Positions 8,815 through 17,049 of a stretch of DNA of 64,000 nucleotides are shown piece by piece. Positions within the stretch are counted from its first letter, which is position 1, and the number at the start of each line of letters is the position of its first letter. A program made the translations under genes and the position numbers. Source of the DNA: Streptomyces sp. STR69 (GTDB lineage: Bacteria; Actinomycetota; Actinomycetes; Streptomycetales; Streptomycetaceae). The notes beneath the pieces are model-generated. The model had not been told where the DNA came from and ran no database searches. It was given only the letters and a program-made list of their open reading frames with translations. The stretch spans positions 1-64,000 of the forward strand of contig NZ_JALJRY010000002.1 of assembly GCF_024519455.1 (NCBI RefSeq). Reading direction: 5' to 3'.

Positions 8815-8883
8815 GGCTGGAACCTACCCGTGCGGACGGCGGTGGTCCGGATCTCCGCGGTGAAACAGCCACCGCCGCCGCCG

Positions 8884-9870
8884 TCAGGCCGACTGGGACA
8901 TGGCCGCCAGTATCTCGGTCCCGGCCGCCTCCTCTTCCAGCCAGCCCGTGCGGTACACGGTGTCCAGATAGCGTTCGCCCAGGTCAGGGGCGATCGCCAC
9001 CGCGGTCGGGCCGTGCCGCCGGTCCGGCCAGCCGTTGCGGGCGAGCCACTGGCCGGCCCCGCTGACGACCGTGCCGGTGGACCCGCCGAACAGGAAGCCC
9101 CGCGCGGCCAGCCGGCGGCAGGTCTGCACGGTGTCCGTCTCCTCGACATGGATCACGTCGTCGACGTACGACTCGTCGAGGAAGGGCGACCCCACGCTGG
9201 TGCCGAGTCCCGGGATCATCCGCGGCCTCGCCTCCCCGCCGAAGGTGACGGAGCCGACGGCGTCCACGGCGACGATCCGCACCCGGCGCCGCCACTGCCA
9301 GAACCAGCGCGCGCAGCCCATCAGGGTCCCGGTGGTGCCGGCCCCCACGAACAGCACGTCGAGCTGGGGGAACCGGCGGGCGATGGCGGGTGCCGTGGTG
9401 CGGTAGTGCGCCCGCCAATTCCCTTGGTTGGTGTACTGGTTGAGCCACACGTACCGCTCGTCCGAGGCGCACAGCGCCCGCACGTACGCGATCCGGGCGC
9501 CCAGGAAACCGCCGTGCCCGTCCGGCTGGTCGATGATGTGGACCCGGCTGCCCAGCGTCTCCATGAGCTGCACCGTGGGCAGGTTGCAGCGTCTGTCGGT
9601 CACACAGAGGAACCCGTAACCGCGGCTCGCCGCGATCACGCTCAGGGCCACTCCCAGGTTCCCGGACGACGACTCGACCAGCACCGAGCCGGGCCGCAGG
9701 ATGCCGTCCCGCTCGGCGGCGTCCACCATCTCGGTGGCGGCCTTCAGTTTGATCGAGCCGGCGAAGTTGAACCCCTCACATTTCAGATACAGCGGCAGGC
9801 CCAGCGAGGCCCGCAGATCGACGTAGAGCTCGTCCTCGTTGAACTCCGCGGGATCGGAGATAACAGCCAT
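8884..9870 (-). CDS. sbnA: SbnA-like N-(2-amino-2-carboxyethyl)-L-glutamate synthase
   Basis: 328 residues of fold-type II PLP enzyme, related to cysteine synthase. By homology with Staphylococcus SbnA it joins O-phospho-L-serine and L-glutamate to give ACEGA, the first step to L-2,3-diaminopropionate. The Schiff-base lysine is Lys41 in NFAGSIKLKAA; ESSSGNLGVALS is the substrate loop and GGSTGTVVSGA the phosphate loop. The start at 9870 follows a GGGGGG tract and matches the family N-terminus; a longer frame to 9978 would run into the preceding gene. It is last in the NRPS operon, 34 bp after the sbnB homologue. Confidence 0.88.
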   Translation of the reverse strand: MAVISDPAEFNEDELYVDLRASLGLPLYLKCEGFNFAGSIKLKAATEMVDAAERDGILRPGSVLVESSSGNLGVALSVIAASRGYGFLCVTDRRCNLPTVQLMETLGSRVHIIDQPDGHGGFLGARIAYVRALCASDERYVWLNQYTNQGNWRAHYRTTAPAIARRFPQLDVLFVGAGTTGTLMGCARWFWQWRRRVRIVAVDAVGSVTFGGEARPRMIPGLGTSVGSPFLDESYVDDVIHVEETDTVQTCRRLAARGFLFGGSTGTVVSGAGQWLARNGWPDRRHGPTAVAIAPDLGERYLDTVYRTGWLEEEAAGTEILAAMSQSA

Positions 9871-9904
9871 GTATTTCCCCCCTAGTGGTGCGCCACGATC
9901 GCCG

Positions 9905-10948
9905 TCAGCCGTACCGGCGCAGCTCGTGGAAGAACCCGTCGACGACGCGCAGTTCGCCCCGTCGAGCCACTTCGTCATGGACGAACCTGCCGACCGCCAG
10001 GTCCAGCACCCCCAGGCCGAAGGGCGAGAACACCACCGTGCGGTCCGCCGGTACGCTCACCCGCCCGGTCAGCACGTCGTCCAGCGTGCCGTCGATGAAC
10101 TCCCGCCCGCCGGTGGCCTGTTCGGCCAGGTGCGGTGAGGTGTCGGCCTTCAGGCAGTGCTCGACGTCGTCCACGAAGTTCGCGGACGCGAGCAGGATCG
10201 CCGGGTCGAGATCCCGCAACGACACGTGCAGGACCAGCGGATGGTGGTCGAACCAGGCCGGATCGTGGATGTGCGGCGCGCCGGCGATCGTCGCGAAGAC
10301 CAGCAGGTCGCTGGAGCGGACCAGCCCTTCGGCCTTGTCGTGCACGGTGATCCGGCCCTGCGCGCCCGACCGCTCCAGATATCCCCGGAACCCCTCCGCG
10401 CTGTCCGCGGACAGGTCGTACACGCCCGTCTCCTCGAACTCCCAGCCGGTGGCGCGGAGATGGGTGTGGATGTAGCGGGCGATCAGGCCGGTCCCGACGA
10501 ACCCGACCCGCAGCGGACGCGTCCGCCCCTGGCTGAGCTTCTCGGCCGCGAGCGCCGCCGAACTCGCCGTACGCGTCGCGCTGATCACCGAACTCTCCAG
10601 GCAGGCGTACGGATAGCCGGTGTCGGGGTCGTTGAGGATCAGCACCGCCGAGGCCCTGGGCAGGCCCGAGCCGGTGTTCCCCGGGAAGCTGGAGATCCAC
10701 TTCAGGCCGTCCACCCGCAGCGGCCCGCCCAGCGACGCGGGCAGCGCGATGATCCGGGACGAGGGGCGGTCCGGGAAGCGCAGGAAGTACGACGGCGGGT
10801 TCACGGAGTCGCCCGCACCGTGCAGCCGGTAGGTGGCCTCGACGAGCTCGCCGATCTCCGACTCCCGCCCGGCCAGGGCCTGTTGGACCTGCTCGCCGCT
10901 GACGACCGCGAACGAGGGTGTGTCGAAGTCCGTGGTGAATTCGCTCAT
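9905..10948 (-). CDS. sbnB: SbnB-like ACEGA dehydrogenase (ornithine cyclodeaminase family)
   Basis: 347 residues. Homologues oxidise ACEGA with NAD+ to release L-2,3-diaminopropionate and 2-oxoglutarate. Diagnostic segments are IIALPASLGGPLRVDGLKW, GLPRASAVLILNDPDTGYP and the nucleotide-binding VGFVGTGLIARYIHTH. The ATG at 10948 overlaps the TGA of the oxygenase gene (ATGA). Paired with the SbnA homologue it forms the standard two-enzyme Dap cassette also known from staphyloferrin B, zwittermicin and viomycin-type clusters, and 2-oxoglutarate is also the co-substrate of the neighbouring oxygenase. Confidence 0.9.
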   Translation of the reverse strand: MSEFTTDFDTPSFAVVSGEQVQQALAGRESEIGELVEATYRLHGAGDSVNPPSYFLRFPDRPSSRIIALPASLGGPLRVDGLKWISSFPGNTGSGLPRASAVLILNDPDTGYPYACLESSVISATRTASSAALAAEKLSQGRTRPLRVGFVGTGLIARYIHTHLRATGWEFEETGVYDLSADSAEGFRGYLERSGAQGRITVHDKAEGLVRSSDLLVFATIAGAPHIHDPAWFDHHPLVLHVSLRDLDPAILLASANFVDDVEHCLKADTSPHLAEQATGGREFIDGTLDDVLTGRVSVPADRTVVFSPFGLGVLDLAVGRFVHDEVARRGELRVVDGFFHELRRYG

Positions 10949-11949
10949 GCCGCCCTCACCCCTCCTGTCGGCGCGCAGTCCGTGAGCCGTACCGGGTCGC
11001 CGAGTCCGGCGAGCACTTCACGCGGGCCCTCGAACGGGTCCCGGCCGTGCGCGGTACGGATGTTGTCCACCAGCAGCAGATCCCCGGAGCGCCACGGCGT
11101 GCGCCGGACGTGTGCGTCGTAGGCCCCGTTGATGGCCGCCACGATGTCCGCGTCGACCGGATCGCCGTTCCCGAAGCGGGTGTTGAAGGGCAGCGCGTCG
11201 GCGCCGTAGACGTCGATCAGGTACTCGCGGACCTCGGGCTCCATCGTCCACTCGTTCAGGAACGCGATCTGGTTGAACCAGCAGCGGCGGCCGGTGACCG
11301 GGTGGCGGAGCACGGCGGCGCGGTGCTGCCGGGTGTGCAGCGAACCGTCGGACTGCCAGGCGAAGTCGATGCCCTGGGCCCGGCAGTAGCGCTCCACGAC
11401 ACTGCGGTCCTCGGTGCCGAAGGCCTCGGCGACCGACGCCCCGATCTCCTCGTGGTAGGTCCGGGTCAGCAGCCAGCCCTCCCGCTCGAAGCGGTCCACC
11501 AGTGTGGTGGGCAGCGAGGTCAGGACGGCCTCGGCGTCGGCGACGGGGGTCGCGCCGCCCTCGGTCGGCGCGTCGAGGCAGGCGAAGAGCAGCAGTCCGG
11601 GGAAGTCCAGCGCGTAGCTCGACTCGTGGTGCAGGCACATGGGCTGGTCGGTCGGCCACTTGGTGGCGGAGTACACGCCCTCCGCGTAGGTGCGGCGCGG
11701 CGCGAACGGCTCCCGGTCGGCCATCAGGGAGTCGGTGAGCCGCCGGAAGACGGTCTCGGCCCCGGCCGGATCGGCGAGGCCCAGACCCCGGACCAGGACG
11801 CAGCCGTGCTCGGCGACGACGGCCCGCAGCGCCGTACGGTGCCGGTCGGCCCAGCCGACCGGGTCCGCGCCGGCGTCGGCGTGCAGCAGCGGCGGACCGT
11901 CCGGGCTCAGGGTCACTGCGTGGAGAAGGGTCGCGGATGAGAGCGACAT
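10945..11949 (-). CDS. TauD/SyrP-like Fe(II)/2-oxoglutarate-dependent oxygenase
   Basis: 334 residues. The iron triad is visible as His107-x-Glu109 (CLHHESSYALDFPG) and a distal His near 301 (NIRTAHGRDPFEG), with an Arg shortly after for 2-oxoglutarate. The HxE version (rather than HxD) and the HHESSY context match the SyrP-type amino-acid beta-hydroxylases of NRPS pathways. RBS AAAGGAAC precedes ATG 11949. Its stop overlaps the sbnB start, so it is co-made with the Dap enzymes. Proposed role: hydroxylation of the Dap monomer, free or PCP-bound; substrate not provable from sequence. Confidence 0.85.
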   Translation of the reverse strand: MSLSSATLLHAVTLSPDGPPLLHADAGADPVGWADRHRTALRAVVAEHGCVLVRGLGLADPAGAETVFRRLTDSLMADREPFAPRRTYAEGVYSATKWPTDQPMCLHHESSYALDFPGLLLFACLDAPTEGGATPVADAEAVLTSLPTTLVDRFEREGWLLTRTYHEEIGASVAEAFGTEDRSVVERYCRAQGIDFAWQSDGSLHTRQHRAAVLRHPVTGRRCWFNQIAFLNEWTMEPEVREYLIDVYGADALPFNTRFGNGDPVDADIVAAINGAYDAHVRRTPWRSGDLLLVDNIRTAHGRDPFEGPREVLAGLGDPVRLTDCAPTGGVRAA

Positions 11950-12004
11950 CTCGGTGTTCCTTTCGGTGGTGCTGTCGATCGTTCGGCCGGGGGTGCGGCG
12001 GGTC

Positions 12005-14089
12005 TCAGGAGGAGACCGGCGGTTCCAGCAGTCCGGCCAGGTCCGCGAGGACCGGGTGTCGGGTGACGTCCTTGAGGCTGATCGCCCGGTCGAGGGCGAC
12101 CGCGAGCTTCACCGCGGCCAGCGAGGTGCCGCCGCGGTCGAAGAAGTGGTCCTGGCGGCCGATCCGGTCGGCCGGAATGCCGAGCACCACCGCCCAGGCC
12201 GCCGCCAGCCGGCACTCGGCCGGTGTGCCGGGACCCTCGCCGACCGCGTCCAGGTCACCGGCGAGCGCGGTGAGCGTCCGGCGGTCGGTCTTGCCGTTGG
12301 CGGTCAGCGGCAGCGACGCCCGCCAGTGCACGACCGACGGCACCATGTAGGCGGGCAGCGACTCGGCGAGCCGCGCCCGCACGGCGTCGGCCTGCACAGG
12401 CCGCGCACCCGTGCAGAACGCCACCAGCTGCGTCCCACGTACGACGACCACCGCGCCGTCCCTGACCCCGTCCACCCGCAGCAGCGCGTTCTCGATCTCA
12501 CCGATCTCGATACGGAAGCCGCGGATCTTCACCTGGCTGTCCCGGCGCCCCAGGAACTCCAGCTTGCCGTCGGGCCGCCAGCGCCCGTGGTCGCCGCTGC
12601 GGTACAGCCGCTCACCCGGCCGGTACGGATCCTCGGTGAAGGCCGCCGCCGTCCGCTCGGGATCGTTGACGTACCCCCGGCCCACGCACACACCGGAGAA
12701 CACGATCTCGCCGGGCGCCCCCAGCGGCACCGGCACCAGGTCCTCGTCGACGACGTACACCCGCACATTGCCCACCGGGCGGCCGAGCGGGACCCGGGGC
12801 CCGTCCGGCGCCCGGTCCATCACCTCGTGGTTGGTGTCGTCCGAAGTCTCGGTCAGGCCATAGGCGTTGACCAGCCGCACCCCGGGCCGCGCCGCGAACC
12901 AGCGCTCCACGAGCTCCTTCTTCACGGCCTCCCCGGTGACCGACACACAGCGCAGGTCCGGGAGTGGGCGCGGCTGCCGCTCCAACTCGGCGAGCACGGC
13001 CTCCAGATACGACGGCACGACCTGGAGCACATTGACCCGCCCCGCCTCGATCGTGTCGACGAACCGCGGCACGTCCAGGATCACGTCCTGCTCCACCAGC
13101 AGCGTCCGCCCGCCCACGAGCGGCGCGCAGACCAGCTGCCACAGCGAGATGTCGAAGCACTGGGGAGCGGTCTGCGCGACCACCTGCCCGGCCCCGATCC
13201 CCAGGTCGTCGAGCTTGGCGAACACATGGTTGAGGAAACCCGCGTGCTCGCACATCGCGCCCTTGGGCTCACCCGTGGAGCCCGACGTGAAGTAGATGTA
13301 GGCGAGTTGACCGGGCGAGACCTCGATCCCCAGGTCGCTGTCCGCATGTCCCTCGGCGTAGGCCTCGTCGACGTAGAGCGTGCGGTCCGACGTGTCCAGC
13401 GCGCCGTCGCTGCCGTGCTCGGTCAGCACCAGTTCGCACCCGGCGCGGTCGAGCACCCGCGCCACCCGGTCGGCCGGGAAGTGCGGCTCGACGGGCAGAT
13501 AGACCCCGCCCGCCTTGAACACGGCCAGTACGGCGGCCATCCAGTCGAGGTTGCGCTCCAGCACCACGGCGACGACACCCTCGCGGGTCAGGCCGCGGGC
13601 CAGCAGCGCCCGACTCAACTGGTTCGCCCGGGAGTTGAGCTCCCGGTAGGTCCACTCCCGGTCACCCTGCACGGCGGCGACCGCGTCCGGGCACACCTCC
13701 ATCATGTCCTCGAACAGCTCGTGCCCCCGCCGGTCCGGCAGTTCGCGCCGCGGGCCCGCCAACTCCTCCAGCTGGAAACGGACTTCGGCCTCGGACAGCA
13801 GGCTCGTCCGCTTCGGATCGACGAGGACGGTGAGGTGGTAGCCCGCGATGCGGGCGGCGGCCTCGGCGTCCAGGACGTCGGTGCGGTACCGCAGCCGCAG
13901 CGTGCGGCCCGTGACGCTCACCTGCAGCGCCGGGTCCTCCTCGACGCTCTCCCCGGAGAGCGCGGCGAGCACGGTCGCGTGGGCGGCCTTCAAAGCGGCG
14001 GGCTCGATCAACAGCCCTTCGGGCAGGGACACTTCGTACTCCGCCACACCGGGCACCGGAGCGAGCGTCCACCGCGGAATGATCTCCAT
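12005..14089 (-). CDS. Free-standing NRPS adenylation-thiolation (A-PCP) protein
   Basis: 694 residues. Residues about 1-115 look like the tail of a condensation domain plus linker (RLRYRTDVLDAEAAARIAGYHLTVL). The A domain spans about 125-605 with A3 TSGSTGEPKG (268-277), A5 NAYGLTE, A7 YRSGD and A10 Lys600 (LTANGKTDRR). The PCP follows with Ser656 in DRGGTSLAAV. Hand alignment to GrsA gives pocket D313-I314-W317-Q356-S383-T385-A409-D417-D418-K600. The adjacent acidic residues at the base favour a basic side chain, consistent with Dap. No intact condensation or thioesterase domain is present, so chain building must use the membrane protein encoded just upstream. Confidence 0.92.
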   Translation of the reverse strand: MEIIPRWTLAPVPGVAEYEVSLPEGLLIEPAALKAAHATVLAALSGESVEEDPALQVSVTGRTLRLRYRTDVLDAEAAARIAGYHLTVLVDPKRTSLLSEAEVRFQLEELAGPRRELPDRRGHELFEDMMEVCPDAVAAVQGDREWTYRELNSRANQLSRALLARGLTREGVVAVVLERNLDWMAAVLAVFKAGGVYLPVEPHFPADRVARVLDRAGCELVLTEHGSDGALDTSDRTLYVDEAYAEGHADSDLGIEVSPGQLAYIYFTSGSTGEPKGAMCEHAGFLNHVFAKLDDLGIGAGQVVAQTAPQCFDISLWQLVCAPLVGGRTLLVEQDVILDVPRFVDTIEAGRVNVLQVVPSYLEAVLAELERQPRPLPDLRCVSVTGEAVKKELVERWFAARPGVRLVNAYGLTETSDDTNHEVMDRAPDGPRVPLGRPVGNVRVYVVDEDLVPVPLGAPGEIVFSGVCVGRGYVNDPERTAAAFTEDPYRPGERLYRSGDHGRWRPDGKLEFLGRRDSQVKIRGFRIEIGEIENALLRVDGVRDGAVVVVRGTQLVAFCTGARPVQADAVRARLAESLPAYMVPSVVHWRASLPLTANGKTDRRTLTALAGDLDAVGEGPGTPAECRLAAAWAVVLGIPADRIGRQDHFFDRGGTSLAAVKLAVALDRAISLKDVTRHPVLADLAGLLEPPVSS

Positions 14090-14131
14090 CGTTCTTTTCC
14101 CCCCTGTTTCCTTCCCCCTGCGGCCAGGCCG

Positions 14132-16585
14132 TCAGGGAGTCATGTGCGCGACGGCGCCGCGCTGGGCCACCGCCGGATTCCCGCCCCACCGCGACAGCGC
14201 GGGCATCTCCTCGCCCTTCATCAGGAACGAGTCGGCGGCGAGTACGGCCCCGTCGCCCATCGACACCCCGTAGTGCACGAGCGCACCCACCCCGAGGGTG
14301 CAGCCGTCGCCGATGGTGATGAGCTCGGACTTGAACGTGCCGTCCTCCTGCGAGTGGGACTGCACCTTGGTGTGCGCCGACAGCGTGCAGTCGTCGCCGA
14401 TCGCGGTGAGCGTGCGCTCGGTGATGTAGGCGCCGTCGTCGAAGACCCGCCGGCCCATGCGTACGCCCAGCAGCCGCCAGATCAGGATCTTGAACGGCGT
14501 CCCGTTGAACACCTGGATGTAGTGGTCCGGGACCTTCCAGAGCCGTTCGTGCCACCAGAAGTACGGGTCGTAGATCGAGCACAACTTGGGCTCCAGCGGC
14601 CGGAATCCGCCGACCAGGCGCTCCACCAGCACGTAGTACCCGGCGGTGAAGCCGAGCCCCAGCATCAGGGACGCGCCGATCAGCAGCCCCCCGCCGATGC
14701 CCTCGCCCCCGTACAGGTCGACGGCGGCGAAGCCGAGCACGGTCAGCACGAACCAGTGCAGCCAGCGCACGAACAGATACAGGCCCATCGAGCGCAGGTT
14801 GGCGCGGTTCTTCAGGGTCAGCCGGCGCTTCAGCTCGTCGCCCTCGCGCAGATGGTCGAAGCGGCTGTCCCGCTCCACCGAGCGCGGGATCTCGAAGCAC
14901 GGCGAGCCCAACAGGCCCACGCCCTCGCGGACTTCGCCGTCGAGCGGCACCATCACCTTCGTGGCGAGAAGGCAGTTGTCGCCGGTGCGGCCCCCGGACG
15001 GGTAGGCGATGTTGTTGCCCAGGAAGTTGCGCGGCCCGATCGTGGCGTGCGACAGCCGGAACGACGTACTGGAGAAGTCCGCGTTGACGATCGACAGACC
15101 GTCCGCGACCATCGTGCCGCTTCCCACACTGACCAGATACGGCGTCTCGTGCTGCACCTCCGTACCGAAGTTGGAGCCGGTCTGCTCCACCTCGCCGAGG
15201 TCGTAGCCGATGGCCTTCAGATAGCCGACGATGTACGAGCTGTCGCCGCACAGCCACTTGAAGAACTTCAGGTTGGTCAGGCGGGCCACCGCTCGCTGCA
15301 CCGAGTAGTGGAAGCCGTACAGCGGATACACCCGGTCCGGGCGCAGCAGCGGACGGAGCAGCCTCGGCAGCAGGGACACGGAGGCGAAGCCGAGCACGAT
15401 GAAGGCGACGAACGCCACCAGCGACAGACCCAGCGCCTCGCCGTAGAAGCGGGCCGAGTTGAGGTCCGTCTTGTTCGGGTCCAGCAGGTGGTCGAGGGCC
15501 GGCACCACGGTCAGCACCATGTAGGTGCCGCCGACCGCGAGCGGGACGTAGACCAGCACCATCTGCAGCAGCGCGACCAGGCCGTAGCCGAAGCGGCGCG
15601 CCGTGGAGCAGTCCGCCGCCGGGACGCGGACGTAGTCGACGTCCGTGGCAACGGCCGGCGAGCCGTGCACGCGTCCGCCCGCCGGGACCCGCGCCCCGTC
15701 GTACAGGGCGGAGGAGTGGCCGAGTTGGGCGCCGTCGCCCATGGACGTGCCGATGTCGAGGACCGTCTTCTCGCCGACGTACACCCCGCTGCCGAGCGTG
15801 ACCCGGCCGGTGCGGATACGGCCGGCGTGCGCCTGGTAGCAGAGGAAGAAGGAGTCCTTGCGAATGACCGTTCCGTCTCCGACGGTCAGCAGGTCGGTGC
15901 AGACCGGGACGGAGTGGGACAGGATCGTGACGCCCTTGCCGATCCGGGCGCCGAGTGCGCGCAGGTAGAGGACGTACAGCGGGTTGCCGGCGAACAGGAT
16001 CATCGGGTTGGCGTGCAGCAGCGCCTTGACCGTCCAGAACCGGACATAGGCGAGGCTCCAGACCGGGAACTCGGTCTCCTTCCAGCGGCCGACGAGTACC
16101 CACTTGGCCACCACCGGCACCGTGCACACACCGATGAACACCGCGCCGCCGAATATCGCGGAACGCAGATAAACCTGCGCCACTCCGGAACCGCCGGAAA
16201 CCCATTCGTACCCGCGGCCCGTGACAAGTCCGGCGAGTGCGCAGTACATCGCGAATACGAGGAACTGAAGCAACCCGCACAACAGATAGCGTGCCGTGCT
16301 GCCGGGCGGCGGAGGCTCGGCGACGGCCGGCTCGGAAGGCCCGGAGGTGTCGGCGAGCGCCGCCGCGAGACTACGGATCGTCGGATGGCCGTAGACGTCC
16401 CGCATCGAGACCGACGGGAGATCGTCGCGTTTCCTGACCCGGGCGCAGAAGTGCGCCATCACCAGTGAGTTGGCGCCCAGGTCGTCGAAGAAGTGACTGT
16501 CGAGCGGTATTGCTTCCTTGCGTACGACACCGGCCAGGACCTCTGCGAGAACGGTCTCGGTGCCGGCGCCGGGTTTTCCCACCAC
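14132..16585 (-). CDS. PCP plus membrane hexapeptide-repeat protein, Pls/PosA-type NRPS terminal region
   Basis: 817 residues. A carrier domain (Ser40 in DDLGANSLVM) is followed by six predicted membrane helices in three pairs (about 99-122/143-166, 333-361/383-407, 600-624/631-656) alternating with three left-handed beta-helix acyltransferase-like domains (about 206-312, 470-563, 700-805). This matches the C-terminal region of epsilon-poly-L-lysine synthetase-like enzymes, where tandem soluble domains perform iterative isopeptide formation at the membrane. In those enzymes it is fused behind A-PCP; here it is a separate protein with its own carrier. Start is GTG 16585 or the GTG three bases downstream, behind AAGGAG. 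First gene of the operon. Confidence 0.85.
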   Translation of the reverse strand: MVGKPGAGTETVLAEVLAGVVRKEAIPLDSHFFDDLGANSLVMAHFCARVRKRDDLPSVSMRDVYGHPTIRSLAAALADTSGPSEPAVAEPPPPGSTARYLLCGLLQFLVFAMYCALAGLVTGRGYEWVSGGSGVAQVYLRSAIFGGAVFIGVCTVPVVAKWVLVGRWKETEFPVWSLAYVRFWTVKALLHANPMILFAGNPLYVLYLRALGARIGKGVTILSHSVPVCTDLLTVGDGTVIRKDSFFLCYQAHAGRIRTGRVTLGSGVYVGEKTVLDIGTSMGDGAQLGHSSALYDGARVPAGGRVHGSPAVATDVDYVRVPAADCSTARRFGYGLVALLQMVLVYVPLAVGGTYMVLTVVPALDHLLDPNKTDLNSARFYGEALGLSLVAFVAFIVLGFASVSLLPRLLRPLLRPDRVYPLYGFHYSVQRAVARLTNLKFFKWLCGDSSYIVGYLKAIGYDLGEVEQTGSNFGTEVQHETPYLVSVGSGTMVADGLSIVNADFSSTSFRLSHATIGPRNFLGNNIAYPSGGRTGDNCLLATKVMVPLDGEVREGVGLLGSPCFEIPRSVERDSRFDHLREGDELKRRLTLKNRANLRSMGLYLFVRWLHWFVLTVLGFAAVDLYGGEGIGGGLLIGASLMLGLGFTAGYYVLVERLVGGFRPLEPKLCSIYDPYFWWHERLWKVPDHYIQVFNGTPFKILIWRLLGVRMGRRVFDDGAYITERTLTAIGDDCTLSAHTKVQSHSQEDGTFKSELITIGDGCTLGVGALVHYGVSMGDGAVLAADSFLMKGEEMPALSRWGGNPAVAQRGAVAHMTP

Positions 16586-17049
16586 GTGGCTCCTTGGTGC
16601 TGATCATTGTCTTTGAATTGCCAAAATCGTCAAAGACGAATACGGCACACGCGAAACGGGTGGGGTGAAAGTAAATTTCCGGGACGGGGTCCCGGTCATG
16701 GACCCAATGTGATTCCCCCGAGTCGTGTGCGCTGACGTCGTCCCAACGTGCGCAACGAATGCAGTCCGGATTATTTCTGGACATTCCGGAACGGGTCAAG
16801 GCCGTTTTGGGCAATGGCGCTTTTTCGACTTCGCGGGGTGCGGTGAAGGTCAATCAGGATTGACGGACGAAGTCCTCACCGGGAAGCTCTCCAAAACAAC
16901 CATTAAAATCTCGAATGCCAATTCGAATTCAGGACCGAAAACTTTCGGCCAGCGCGAGCATGACACGGCCGGCCGGCCGGCGGGCGCCCGGTCCCGGCCG
17001 ACGCCCCCGGGGGATGAGTGCATCCCGGCACGGCGGATACCTTTAGGGC
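16586..17049. other. 464-bp divergent intergenic region of lower GC
   Basis: Lies between the outward-facing NRPS operon and the YihY gene and is visibly AT-richer than its surroundings, especially 16600-16680 and 16770-16945. Besides the candidate promoter listed separately it holds two palindromes: AATTCGAATT (16920-16929) and CCGAAA-AC-TTTCGG (16935-16948). A GC-rich GGCCGGCC block follows at about 16968-16983. No convincing gene was seen on either strand. Confidence 0.6.
16606..16633 (-). promoter_or_regulatory. Candidate promoter of the NRPS operon
   Basis: On the minus strand, TTGACG (16633-16628) and GACAAT (16611-16606) are spaced 16 bp, a fair match to a housekeeping sigma-70-type promoter. 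It would place the transcript start about 14 bases before GTG 16585, just ahead of the AAGGAG ribosome-binding site. This rests on consensus matching only. Confidence 0.35.

Noticed and set aside
11690..16468. A 1592-codon open frame on the plus strand opposite the NRPS genes
   Set aside because: Low-complexity Arg/Gly/His/Asp-rich translation with no family features; it mirrors the codon bias of the real minus-strand NRPS genes.
8884..16585. Reading the Dap/NRPS operon as a siderophore cluster of staphyloferrin type
   Set aside because: SbnA/SbnB homologues suggest it at first, but there is no IucA/IucC-type synthetase, siderophore transporter or iron-regulator box in the operon, and the terminal protein is of Pls type.
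16371..16853. A 160-codon minus-strand frame overlapping the start of the 817-residue gene
   Set aside because: No domain, AT-rich upstream part without coding bias, and it overlaps the real gene in another frame; treated as intergenic.
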